A stretch of 64,000 nucleotides of DNA from Mercurialis annua (Eukaryota > Streptophyta > Magnoliopsida > Malpighiales > Euphorbiaceae). Positions 48,543-59,700 of this stretch are shown here, one piece after another (the stretch's first letter is position 1; the number at the start of each line of letters is the position of its first letter). Under the pieces are notes generated by a model, which searched no databases, had not been told where the DNA came from, and worked only from the letters and a program-made list of their open reading frames with translations. The stretch covers positions 19,182,046-19,246,045 of the forward strand of contig NC_065570.1 in NCBI RefSeq assembly GCF_937616625.2, written 5' to 3'. The translations under genes were made by a program, and so were the position numbers.

Positions 48543-48772
48543 GGTGTATCTAATCCTTCTCGAGTGATTGAACCGCAAGTGGTGGAGATGACCGAAGAGC
48601 TATCGTACGAAGAAAAACCAGAAAATATTATTGGTATGCAAGTATGAAAGCTGCGTATAAAGAAGATACCTACGATAAGAGTTCTTTGGAAAAGTTAGTC
48701 CGTAAGAAGAGTACACGTGAGCAACAGAAGAAGAAATGAGGTAGAAATATTCGTATAAGTTACTTTAGATAC
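48543..48772 (+). pseudogene. Remnant of pol 3' end with chromodomain, element C
   Basis: Plus-strand translation gives NPSRVIEPQVVEMTEELSYE and, after a stop, KLRIKKIPTIRVLWKS, then TEEEMR, stop, KYSY. These align in order with the C-terminus of the A polyproteins (PSRIIQPQMVDVSEELTYEE, RTKRIPMVKVLWRS, TEEDMRQKYPY). Several stops fall where A has W or Q (TGG to TGA, CAG to TAG), and one extra base shifts the frame near 48702. It sits just before the PPT, as in A, and shows that C descends from a chromodomain-bearing element. Confidence 0.88.
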
Positions 48773-48809
48773 GTGGCAAAAGTTTTAAATTCGAGAACGA
48801 ATTTATTTT

Positions 48810-48822
48810 AAGGGGGGGTGAA
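48810..48822 (+). other. Polypurine tract, element C
   Basis: AAGGGGGGGTGAA abuts the TGTAATACCCC start of the C 3' LTR; one base different from the A tract. Confidence 0.9.
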
Positions 48823-49360
48823 TGTAATACCCCAAATATTTTAGAATAATTAAGTCGTGCCGCGATTCGTGAATTCCGATAAATTAAATTAAGAAGAATT
48901 TAATTTAATTATATCGGGAATAAAGAATAATAATTATTGAGCGGATTAGCAAGAATTAAGGAAATAACTTCGGAAATTTATAAAATAAAATATATACACC
49001 AAGATAATAATTATTTCGCCAAGGTCCGCGAAATATTTTATAGAATTTATGGAAAAAGGTCGCGAGTCGATTGGAGACCTTTTAAAATTTGGACGCGGAT
49101 GCGTTTAGGACTAAATTGTAATTTTGGAAAAGTTTGAGGGCTAAAATGTAAATTAGCCAGTTGAGCCTCAAAAATAGAAATTAAAGGATTATTGACAGAA
49201 AATACTAATTTTAGAATTCATATTATTTATTTAGATATAAATATTACGTATGTAATTGAGTTAAAGGAAATAATTAATCATTAAGTTAAAATAGAAAGTT
49301 TAATAGAGAATTGGTTTAAGTTAAAGACATTAAGGATTAAAAAGGTATATTAGCCAAATG

Positions 49361-49367
49361 TATATAA
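49361..49367 (+). promoter_or_regulatory. TATA box, C 3' LTR
   Basis: TATATAA, same context as in the 5' LTR. If active it would transcribe toward the right-hand satellite block. Confidence 0.6.
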
Positions 49368-49728
49368 GAAATGAAAGAGGAAGGAATGATCCAGAAGCCT
49401 TAACATCCATCAGATTTCACTTTCATTTCATCGTTCAAAAATCACCGTTCCGTCGCTCGATCTCTGTTTCTCGCCCGTTTCCGACGTTCTATAGCTCGAA
49501 TTGATCGGATTTTAACGGGTAATCACGGTAAACTTGACGTTTTTCCGTTTGAATGGATATTTTTGGAGTTATATCGAGTTAAAGTTTTAGGTCACGAAAC
49601 GATTATATCGTTTTAAACGATATTAGAATTGAATTATAGCGTTTTGAATATAGAATAAGCATTTTGGATGAGTTTGAAGCGTTTTTACGCTAATAGCACG
49701 TCCGAACGCCCCGGAAAATGATTCCAGG

Positions 49729-49830
49729 GATCGTGCACATGAGGTGCACGAACGTGCACCTATGCGTGGTGCACGAACGTGCACCAACAGGATGTGCACG
49801 ATCGTGCACCCCAATGCACGAACGTGCACC
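49729..49830. repeat. GTGCAC hairpin cluster in C 3' LTR
   Basis: Seven GTGCAC-type palindromic words in about 100 bp, several extended to GTGCACGATCGTGCAC or GTGCACGAACGTGCAC. It occupies the same relative place in the LTR as the CTGTGCG..CGCACAG minisatellite of A, though the word itself is different. Confidence 0.88.
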
Positions 49831-50506
49831 CGGACTTTGATACTTCATTGATTCCGTTTTGATATTCTGTTTATATTCGCATATCGAGACTTAAAAATCA
49901 ATTGATTATCGATTAATTTAAGACGTTAACCTAACGAAGTTAAAAAGGTAATTGATTTGAAAAGAGATGTTTGATCCGTAAACGAGTTAGAAATCGTTTA
50001 GCGGAATACACGTGAGAAGCACGATGATCGATAAGAGTAATGCGTCATGTCTCGAGTCTAGAATGAATCTTAGAATAGGATTCTGACGTAAGTCAATTAT
50101 TTTAAAATAGTTTTAGATCCGGCGAGGCAAGGAGCCGCTGGATCAGGAGCTCGGGAAGCTATACGTTTCTAAGCACTAGAGTATTTTTGGAATAAGCGGT
50201 CACTGTGAGTTTATACAAGTTTACTTTTAAAGTATTTACTCAGGCAATTATTTTATATTGCTTTATATTTGATTTGTTAGTTTATAGTACGAAATCTTTA
50301 TACGAATTGCATATACGCTTGATTTGAAACTAGTATTGATCCGATGGAATGTGCTACCTATTAAACGGCAATAGGACTGCGTGATCACCACTTTTGATTT
50401 GATATAGCTATGAATACGATTAAGAATATGAATTTTGAAGTTAGATATACGAATGCGATACGAGAGTGAACTCGGTTACAGTGTAACCTGAGGCCTGTAT
50501 CTAGTA

Positions 50507-50537
50507 GGTTGGACCTACCAGTGGGTTGGACCCACCA
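50507..50537. repeat. Short tandem repeat in C 3' LTR
   Basis: Two GGTTGGAC(C)(T/C)ACCAGTG-type units, one fewer than in the 5' LTR. Confidence 0.75.
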
Positions 50538-51324
50538 TCAAAATAAAGAGATTTGTCGCGACTGACGTGGTTGAGTGTGAATACTCCCGGGTCGGACTAT
50601 TGGATAAGTTTTTTTCTGAGTACATACGTTTAGCATGTTCGAGGATTAGGGTTTCAATCGGATCTTGTACTTGGCTGCATGAGGTTTGAACATTATTACA
50701 TTGTTTTATATCTTATATGAATACTTATTAGTAAATGTATGAACTCACTCAGTATATTCCCATATACTGACCCCTCATAGTCTTTCTTTCAGGTCAAAGT
50801 GTTTTGAAGGACGAACTTCCTTTCTTTGTTCCGGAAGTCTACAATAGTGAAAGAGTATGTCAGGGACGTTTTCTTCGTAGAGCTGCAATAGTCGGTAGAT
50901 GTATGTATGTAATGTGAGATATAAATTCAAACGGTTTATTTAAATGGGCAACTCTGATTTGATATAAAAGTATATATACTATTTTTTTATAAAGGTCGTA
51001 TGTTAACTGTTTGATTTCCTTAACCAATTGCCATGAGTGGAATTGGTCGAGATTATGATTAGAGGCAGGGCAGTGCTGGACATGAGGTGTCGCTCAGTAA
51101 GACCCCAGTCTATAAGAACGATTCGCGATGGTTTTCAGAAATAAATAAAGATACTTTGATGATTATAATAGTAAAATTTAAAAAGGTCTTTCTGAAATGT
51201 TTTATATGAAGTAATATATTTAATTCGCGAAAAATTCATAGTGATTTTAGGCTTGCTACGGGTTTCGGAGCTACCACTCTCGTTTCCTAGCGCCGGTCTC
51301 GGCTCGACAAATTGGGTCGTGCCA

Positions 51325-51329
51325 CGTTT
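51325..51329. other. Target-site duplication, right, element C (CGTTT)
   Basis: Repeats 8421-8425; the satellite continues in phase from here. Confidence 0.9.
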
Positions 51330-53125
51330 GTAAACGTTTGGCTTATTTTTTCTAAAAAGGTGAAACGCTTGGATTTGTTTCGTAACGTTTCTAAACGTTT
51401 GGTTTAAATTGCTAAAAAGGTGAAACAGTTGGTTTTTTTTCGAAACGTTTGTTAACGTTTGGCTTAAATTTCTAAAAAGGTGAAACGCTTGGTTTTGTTT
51501 CGTAACGTTTGTAAACGTTTGGCTTAAATCGCTAAAAATGAGAAACGTTTGAATTTGTTTCGCAACGTTTTAAACGTTTGGTTTTGTTTCGTAACGTTTG
51601 TAAACGCTTGGCTTAAATAGCTAAAAAGTTAAAACGTTTAGATTTGTCTGTAATGTTTGTAAACGTTTGGCTTAAATCGCTACAAAGAGGAAACGTTTGG
51701 ATTTAATTTGTAACATTTGTAAACGTTTATCTTAAATCGCTAAAAAGGTTAAACGTTTGGATTTGATTCGTAACGTTTGTAAACGTTTGGCTTTAATCGC
51801 TAAAAAGGTGAAACGTTTGGATTTGTTTCATAACGTTTGTAAACGTTTGGCTTAAATCGCTAAAAAGGTGAAATGCTTGGATTTGTTTCATAACGTTGGT
51901 ACACGTTCGGCTTAAATTGCTAAGAAGGGGAAACGCTTGGAATTGTTTCGTAACGTTTATAAATGTTAATCTTAAATAGCTAAAAAGGTGAAACGCTTGG
52001 ATTTGTTTCGTAATGTTTGTAAACGTTTGGCTTAAATTGCTAAAAAGGTGAAACGCTTGGTTTTGTTTCGTAAGGTTTGTAAACGTTTGGCTTAAATTGT
52101 TAAAAATATGAAACGTTTGGATTTGTTTCGTAATCTTTTAAACGTTTGGTTGTGTTTCGTAATATTTGGAAATTGTTGGCATAAATCGCTAAAAAGGTGA
52201 AACATTTGGATTTGTTTCGTAACGTTTGTAAACGTTTGGCTTAAATAGCTAAAAAGGTGAAACATTTGGATTTGTTTTTTAACATTTCTAAACTAAAAAG
52301 GTGAAGCATTTGGATTTGTTTTGTATCATTTTGTTAACGTTTGGCTTAAATCGCTAAAAGGTGAAACGTTTGGATTTGTTTCTTAACTTTGTAAACGTTT
52401 GGCTTAAAATGCTAAAAAGGTGAAACACTTTGATTTGTTTCGTATTGTTTATATTCATTTGGCTTAAATTGCTAAAAAAGAAAAACGCTAGGATTTGTTT
52501 CGTAACGTTTGTAAACGTTTGGCTTAAATTGATAAAAAGGTGAAACGTTTGGATTTGTCTCGTAGCGTTTATAAACATTTGGCTTAAATCGCTAAAAAGG
52601 TGAAACGTTTGGATTTGTTTCGTAATGTTTGTAAACGTTTGGCTTAAATTGCTAAAAAGGTGGAGACGCTTGGATGTGTTTCGTAACGTTTGGCTTAAAT
52701 TGCTAAAAAGGTGAAATGCTTGGTTTTGTTTCGTAACGTTTGTAAAGGTTTGGCATAAATTGCTAAAAATGTGAAACGTTTTGATTTGTTTCGTAACGTT
52801 TGTAAATGTTTGTATTTAATCGCTAAAAAGGTGAAACGTTTAGATTTGTTTCGTAACGTTTGTAAACATATGGCTTAAATCTCTAAAAAGGTGAAAAGTT
52901 TGGATTTGTTTCGTAACATTTTAAAGGTTTGGCTTAAATTTATAAAATGAGGAAACATTTGAATTTTTTTCGTAATGTTTGTAAACGTTTGGCTAATATA
53001 GCTAAAAAGGCTAAACATTTGGTTTTGTTTCGTAACGTTTGTAAACTTTCGGCTTAAATCGCTAAAAAGGTGAAAAGTTTGGATTTGTTTCGTAACGTTT
53101 GTAAACATTCGGCTTAAATCGCTAA
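51325..53125. repeat. 60-bp satellite array, right block, segment 1
   Basis: Same monomer and orientation as the left block, continuing directly across the C insertion. Its first monomers match the left block near 4690-4970 through shared private variants, for example the TTCTAAACGTTTGGTTTAAA monomer and GAATTTGTTTCGCAACG. Confidence 0.96.
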
Positions 53126-53435
53126 GGGTTAATGTAAAATAAAACCACGAACTTTACACATTTTCTCATTTTAATCACGCAGTTTAAATTTTCTCATTTT
53201 CATGCACGGACTACCACTTTTTCTCAAATTCATGCATGGTGCTGAGGTTGCACTCATTCATTGGTGTAAAATGACATCCGCCTCAGCGAATTACACCAAT
53301 ATAGTCGTGACACCTCAGCATCGTGAATGCATTTAAGAAAAAGTAATAGTTCATGCATGAAAATAAACAAAAATTAAATTGCGTGATTAAAATGAGAAAA
53401 CGTGTAAAGTTGGTGAATTTTTATGACATTAATCC
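53126..53435. mobile_element. Foldback MITE, copy 1 (310 bp)
   Basis: Begins GGGTTAATGT and ends ACATTAATCC. Terminal inverted repeats extend about 90 bp with a few mismatches (TTTTCTCATTTTAATCACGC against GCGTGATTAAAATGAGAAAA). Inner inverted repeats (ATTGGTGTAA/TTACACCAAT and TGCTGAGGT/ACCTCAGCA) make nearly the whole element one hairpin. TAA flanks both ends (53123-53125 and 53436-53438), which fits a PIF/Harbinger-type 3-bp target. No coding capacity. Confidence 0.88.
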
Positions 53436-56400
53436 TAAAGATGAAACGCTTAGATTTGTTTCGTAAAGTTTGTAAACGTTTGGCTTTAATTGCTAAAAAG
53501 GTGAAACACATGGATTTGTTTCGTAATGTTTGTAAACGTTTGGCTTAAATTGCAAAAAAGGTGAAACATTTTGATTTTTTTCGTAACATTTGTAATCGTT
53601 TGGACTAAATCGCTAAAACGGGGAAACATTTGAATTTTTTTCGTAACGTTTGTAAACGTTTGGCTTAAATTTCTAAAAAGGTGAAACGCTTGGATTTGTT
53701 TCTAATCGTTTGTAAACGATTGGCTTAAATATCTAAAAAGGTGGAGACACTTGGATTTGTTTCGTAATGTTTGGCTTAGATTGCTAAAAAGGTGAAATGC
53801 TTGGTTTTGTTTCTTACCGTTTGTAAAGGTTTCGCTTAAATTGCTAAAAATGTGAAACGTTTGGATTTGTTTCGTAACGTTTGTAAACGTTCGGCTTTAA
53901 TCGCTAAAAAGGGGAAACATTTGGATTTGTTTCGTAACGTTTGTAAACGTATGGCTTAAATTTCTAAAAAGGTGAAACGTTTGAATTTGTTTCGTAATAT
54001 TTGTAAACGTTTGGATTAAATTTCTAAAATGGGGAAACATTTGAATTTGTTTCATAATATTTGTAAACGTTTGGCGAAAATCGCTAAAAAGGCTAAACGT
54101 TTGGTTTTGTTTCATAACGCTTTAAACGTTTGGCTTAAATTTCTAAAATGGGTAAATTTTTGAATTTATTTCGTAATGTTTGTAAACGTTTGGCTAAAAT
54201 TGCTAAAAAGGCTAAACGTTTGGTTTTGTTTCGTAAAGCTTGTAAACGTTCGGCTTAAATTGCTAAAAAGGTGAAACATTTGGATTTATTTCATAACATT
54301 TGTAATCGTTCTGCTTAAATCGCTAAAAAGGGAAAACGTTTGGATTATTTTCGTAGCGCTTGTAAACGTTTGGCTTAAATAGCTAAAAAGGTGAAACGTT
54401 TGGATTTGTTTTTTAGCATTTCTAAACTAAAAAGGTGAAACGTTTAGATTTGTTTCGTATCATTTGTAAACGTTTGGCATCAATCGCTAAAAAGCTGAAA
54501 CGTTTGAATTTGTTTCGTAACCTTTATAAACGTTTGGCTTAAATTGCTAAAAAGGTGAAATGCTTTGATTTGTTTCGTAATGTTTGTAAATGTTTAACTT
54601 AAATTGCTTAAAAAGTGAAACGCTCGGATTTGTTTCATAACGTTTGTAAACGTTGTGCTTAAATTAATAAAAAGTTAAAATGCTTGAATTTGTTTTGGAA
54701 CGTTTGTAAACGTTTTGCTTAAAATGCTAAAACGGTGAAACGCTTTGATCTGTTTCGTAACGTTTTTAAACGTTTGGTTTAAATTGCTAAAAAGGTGAAA
54801 CGCCTGGTTTTTGTTTCGTAACGTTTGTAAACGTTTGTCTTAAATTGCTTAAAATGCGTAACGTTTGGATTTGTTTCGTTAAGTTTGTAAAGGTTTGGCT
54901 CCAATCGCTAAAAAGGTGAAACATTTGGATTTAAACGTTTGGCATAAATCGCAAAAAAGGTGAAACATTTTGGATTTGATTCGTAACGTTTTAAACGTTT
55001 GGCTTAAATTTCTAAAATGGGGAAATGTTTTGATTTGTTTCGTAACGTTTGTAAACGTTTGGCTTAAATTGCTAAAATGGTGAAGCGTTTGTATTCTTTT
55101 TGAAACGTTTTTAAACATTTCGCATAAATCGCTAAAAAGGTGAAACGTTTGGATTTGTATCGTAATGTTTGGCTTAAATCGCTAAAAAGGTGAAACGCCT
55201 TGATTAGTTTCGTAACGTTTGCGAACATTTGGCTTAAATTACTAAAAAAGGGGAAACGTTTGGATTTGTTTCGTAACGTTTATAAACGTTTAGCTTTAAT
55301 TGCTAAAAAGGCGAAACGCTTGGATTTGTTTTGTAACATTTTGTAAACGTTTGGCTTAAATCGCTAAAAAGGCTAAACTGTTGGTTTTGTTTCGTAACGT
55401 TTTAAACATTTGGCTTAAATTTCTAAAATGGGGAAACATTTGAATTTATTTCGTAATGTTTGTAAACGTTTGGCTAAAATCGCTAAAAAGGCTAAACGTT
55501 TGGTTTTGTTTCGTAAAGTTTGTAAACGTTCGGCTTAAATTGCTAAAAAGGTGAAACATTTGGATTTTTATCATAACAATTTTAATCGTTTGGCTTAAAT
55601 AAGGGGAAACTTTTGGATTTTTTTGTAACGTTTTTAAACGTTTGGCTTAAATAGCTAAAAAGGTGAAACGTTTGGATTTGTTTTGTAACATTTCTAAACT
55701 AAAAAGGTGAAACATTTGGATTTGTTTCGTATCATTTGTAAACGTTTGGCTTCAATCGCTAAAAAGCTGGAACGTTTGGATTTGTTTCGTAACCTTTGTA
55801 AACGATTGGCTTAAATTGCTAAAAAGGTGAAACGCTTTGAGTTGTTTCGTAACGTTTGTATACATTTGGCTTAAATTGCTAAAAAAGTAAAAACGCATGG
55901 ATTTGTTTCGTAACGTTTGTAAACGTTTGGCTTAAATTGCTAAAAAGGTGAAACGTTTGGATTTGTCTCGTAATGTTTATAAACGTTTGGCCTAAATTGT
56001 TAAAAAGGGGAAACGTTTGGATTTGTTTCGTAATGTTTGTAAACGTTTGGCTTAAATTGCTAAAAAGGTGGAGATGCTTGGATTTTTTTCGTAATATTTG
56101 GCTTAAATTGCTAAAAAGATGAAACACTTGGTTTGTTTTTAATGTTTGTAATGGTTTCGCTTAAATTGCTAAAAAAATGTGAAACGTTAAGATTTGTTTC
56201 GTAACATTTATAAACGTTTGCCTTTAATCGCTAAAAAGATGAAACGTTTGGATTTGTTTCATAATATTTGTAAACGTTTGGCTTATATTTCTAAAATGGG
56301 GAAACGTTTGAATTTATTTCGTAATGTTTGTAAATGTTTGGCTAAAATCGCTAAAAAGGCTAAACGTTTGGTTTTGTTTCGTAATGTTTGTAAACGTTCG

Positions 56401-56474
56401 GCTTAAATCGCTAAAAAGGTGAAACGTTTGGATTTGTTTCGTAACGTTTGTAAACGTTCGGTTTAAATCGCTAA
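53436..56474. repeat. 60-bp satellite array, right block, segment 2
   Basis: Continues the array between the two MITE copies. It contains a recurrent shortened monomer (CATTTCTAAACTAAAAAGGT) near 54418 and 55688, also present at 7802 and 52288, and a GTATTCTTTTTGAAA variant near 55090 shared with about 1446 in the left block. Confidence 0.95.
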
Positions 56475-56783
56475 GGGTTAATGTCAAAAAAAACCACGAA
56501 CTTTACACATTTTCTCATTTTAATCACGCAGTTTAAATTTTCTCATTTTCATGCACGGACTACCCCTTTTTCTCAAATTCATGCATGGTTCTGAGGTTGC
56601 ACTCATTCATTGGTGTAAAATGACCTCCGCCTCAGCGAATTACACCAATGGAGTCGTGACACCTCAGCATCGTGAATGCATTTAAGAAAAAGTAATAGTT
56701 CATACATGAAAATAAAAAAAATTAATTTGCGTGATTAAAATGAAAAAACGTGTAAAGTTGGTGAATTTATATGACATTAATCC
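56475..56783. mobile_element. Foldback MITE, copy 2 (309 bp)
   Basis: Nearly identical to 53126-53435 and in the same place within the satellite monomer. The flanking monomers on both sides also match (ACACATGGATTT and AACATTTGTAATCG follow both copies). It therefore arose by segmental duplication of the array at about 3.35 kb spacing, not by a second insertion. The right flank reads AAAAGG, so the TAA duplication is blurred. Confidence 0.88.
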
Positions 56784-59700
56784 AAAAGGTGAAACACTTG
56801 GATTTGTTTCGTAAAGTTTGTAAACTTTTGGCTTAAATTGCTAAAAGGTGAAACACATGGATTTATTTCGAAACATTTGTAAACGTTTGGCTTAAATTGC
56901 TAAAAAAATTGAAACATTTGGATTTGTTTCGTAACATTTGTAATCGTTTGGCTTAAATCGCTAAAAAGGGCAAACGTTTGTATTTTTTTCATAAAGTTTG
57001 GCTTAAATTGCTAAAAAAGTGAAACGCTTGGATTTGTTTTGTATCGTTTGTAAACAATTGGCTTACATTTCTAAAAAGGTGAAACGTTTCGATTCGTTTC
57101 ATAGCGTTTGTAAACGTTTGGCTTACATTGCTAAAAGGGGAAAGGTTTGGATTTTCTTCGTACCGTTTGTAAACGTTTGGCTTAAATTGCTAAGAAGGTG
57201 AAACGTTTGGATTTGTCTCGTAATGTTTATAAACGTTTGGCCTAAATTGTTAAAAAGGGGAAACGTTTCGATTTACTTCGTAACGTTTGTAAACGTTTGG
57301 CTTAAATTGCTAAAATGGTGAAAGGTTTGGATTTGTTTCGTAACGTTTGTAAACGTTTGGCTTCAATTGCTAAAAAGGTGAAATGCTTGGATTTGTTTTG
57401 TTACGTTTGTAAACGTTTGGCATAAATTGCTAAAAACCGAAACGCTTAGATTTGTTTCGTTACGTATGTAAACGTTTGGCTTAAATTCTAAAAAGGTGAA
57501 ACTCTTGGTCTGTGTTTTGTAACGTCTGTAAAGGTTTTGTTTAAATTGCTAAAAATGCGAAATGTTTGGATTTGTTTCGTAACGTTTGTAAACATTTGGC
57601 TTCAATCGCTAAAAAGGTGAAACGTTTGGATTTGTTTCATAACGTTTGTAAACGTTTGGCAAAAATCGCTAAAAAGGTGAAACGTTTGGATTTGTTTTAT
57701 AACGTTTATAACGTTTGGCTTAAATCGCAAAAAAGGTGAAAGGTTTGGATTTGTTTCTTAACGTTGTAAACATTCAGATTTAATCGCTACATAAACGTTT
57801 GGCTTAAATTGCTAAAAAGGTGAAACGCTTGGATTATTTTTGTAAACATTTGGCTTAAATTCCTAATAATGTGAAGTGTTTGATTTATTTCATAACGTTT
57901 GTTAACGTTTAGCTTATGTTGCTAAAAAGGTGAAACACTTGGATTTGTTTTGTAACGTTTGTAAACGTTTGGCTTAAATTTCTAAAAAAATGTAACGCTT
58001 GGTTTTGTTTCGTAACGTTTGTAAAGGTTTGGCTTAAATCGTTAAAAATGTGAAACATTTGGATTTGTTTCGTAATATTTTAAACGTTAGGTTTTGTTTC
58101 CTAACATTTGTAAACGTTTAGCTAATTAAATCGCTAAAAGCTGAAACGTTTGGATTTTTTTTTCGTAAAGTTTGTAAACGTTTTGCTTAAATTGCTAAAA
58201 AGACGAAAAGTTTGGATTTGTTTCGTAATGTTTGTAAACGTTTGGCTTAAATCGCAAAAAAGGATAAACGTTTGGATTTATTTTGTAACGATTGTAAATG
58301 TTTGGCTTAAATCGCTAAAAAGGTGAGTTGTTTGGATTTGTTTCGTAACATTTGTAAACGTTTGGCTTAAATCGCAAAAAAGGTGAAAGTTGGATTTGTT
58401 CTATAACGTTTGTAAACGTTTGGCTTAAATGGCTAAAAAGTTGAAATATTTGGATTTGTTTCATAACCTCTGTAAACGTTTGGCTTAAATCACTAAAAAG
58501 GTTACGTTTGGATTTGTTTCGTTACGTTTGTAAACGTTTGGCTTAATTCTCTAAAAAGGTGAAACGTTTGGATTTGTTTCGTAACGTTTGTAAATGTTTG
58601 GCTTCAATCTCTAAAAAAGTGAAACGTTTGGATTTGTTTTGTAACGTTTGTAAACGTTTGGCATAAATCGCTAAAAACGTGGAATGTTTGGATTTGTTTT
58701 GTACCGTTTTAAATGTTTGGCTTATATCGCTAAAATGGGAAAACGTTTGGATTTGTTTCGTAATGTTTGTAAAAGTGTGGCTTAAATTGCTAAAAAGATA
58801 AAATATTTGGTTTTGTTTCGTAACTTTTGTAAACGTTCGACCTAAATTGCTAAAAAGGTGAACCGTTTGGATTTGTTTCGTAACGTTTGTAAACATTTGG
58901 CTTAAATTGCTAAAAAGGTGAAACGCTTGGATTTGTTTCAAAACGTTTGTAAACATTTGGCTTAAATCACTAAAAAGGTGAAAAGTTTGGATTTGTTTCG
59001 TAACGTTTTAAACGTTAAGTTTAAATTGCTAAAATGGGGAAACGTTTGGATTTGTTTCGTAACGTTTGAAAACTATGGCTTAAATCGCTAAAAAGGTGAA
59101 ACGTTTGGTTTTGTTTCGTAATGTTTGTAAACGTTTTTCTTAAATTGCTAAAAGGGTGAAACGCTTGGATTTGTTTCGTAACGTTTTTAAACGTTTGGCT
59201 TAAATTGCTAAAAAGGTGAAACGCTTTGATTTGTTTCATAACGTTTGTAAACGTTTGGCTTTTCTTCGTAACGTTTGGATTTGTTTCGTAACGTTTGTAA
59301 ACGTTCGGCTTAAATCGCTAAAAAGGGGAAACGTTTGGATTTGTTTCGTAACGTTTGTAAACGTTTGGCTTAAATCATAAAAAAGTTGAATCGTTTGAAT
59401 TTGTTTCGCAACGTTTATAAACGTTTGGCTTAAACTGCTAAAAAGGTGAAACGCTTGTATTTGTTTCGTATCGTTTTAAACGTTTGGCTTTGTTTTGTAA
59501 TGTTTGTAAATATTTGGCTTAAATCGCAAAAACGGTGAAACGTCCTGTTTTGTTTCATAACGTTTTTAAACGTTTGGCGTAAATCGCTAAAAAGGTGAAA
59601 CGCTTGGATTTGTTTCGTAACGTTGGTAAACTTTTGGCTTTAATCGCTAAAAAGGTGAAACGTTTGGATTTGTTTCGGAACGTTTGTAAATGTTTGGCTT

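Larger units (their letters stand above)
49528..50792 (+). other. Putative leader intron, C 3' LTR
   Basis: Donor CACG|GTAAAC, branch-like CTGAC near 50767-50771, acceptor TCTTTCTTTCAG|G; 1265 nt, nearly the same as the A LTR introns. Confidence 0.42.
8426..51324 (+). mobile_element. Element C: Ty3/gypsy chromovirus (Tekay-like), split by nested insertions
   Basis: C is an LTR retrotransposon on the plus strand inserted in the satellite. It consists of a 5' LTR (8426-9666 plus 43319-44374), a primer binding site (44379-44390), an interior to 48822, a polypurine tract and a 3' LTR (48823-51324). Both ends show TG...CA and a CGTTT duplication. Without element B (and one TTTAT) it would be about 9.2 kb. 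The interior keeps only a recognisable chromodomain-end remnant of pol near 48543-48770, so C is old and dead. Its LTRs are related to those of element A by end sequences, PPT and several blocks. Confidence 0.92.
48823..51324 (+). repeat. Element C 3' LTR
   Basis: 2502 bp, TGTAATACCCC...GGGTCGTGCCA. It is uninterrupted and so shows the empty site of element B near 50281. Contains TATA (49361-49367), a donor-like CACG|GTAAAC (49528), the longer GTGCAC hairpin cluster (49729-49830) and an acceptor-like site (50792). Confidence 0.95.

Noticed and set aside
49623..49829. Frame MHVRALGCTIVHILLVHVRAP over the GTGCAC cluster
   Set aside because: Pure translation of the palindromic repeat; the corresponding frame at 63288-63485 arises the same way.
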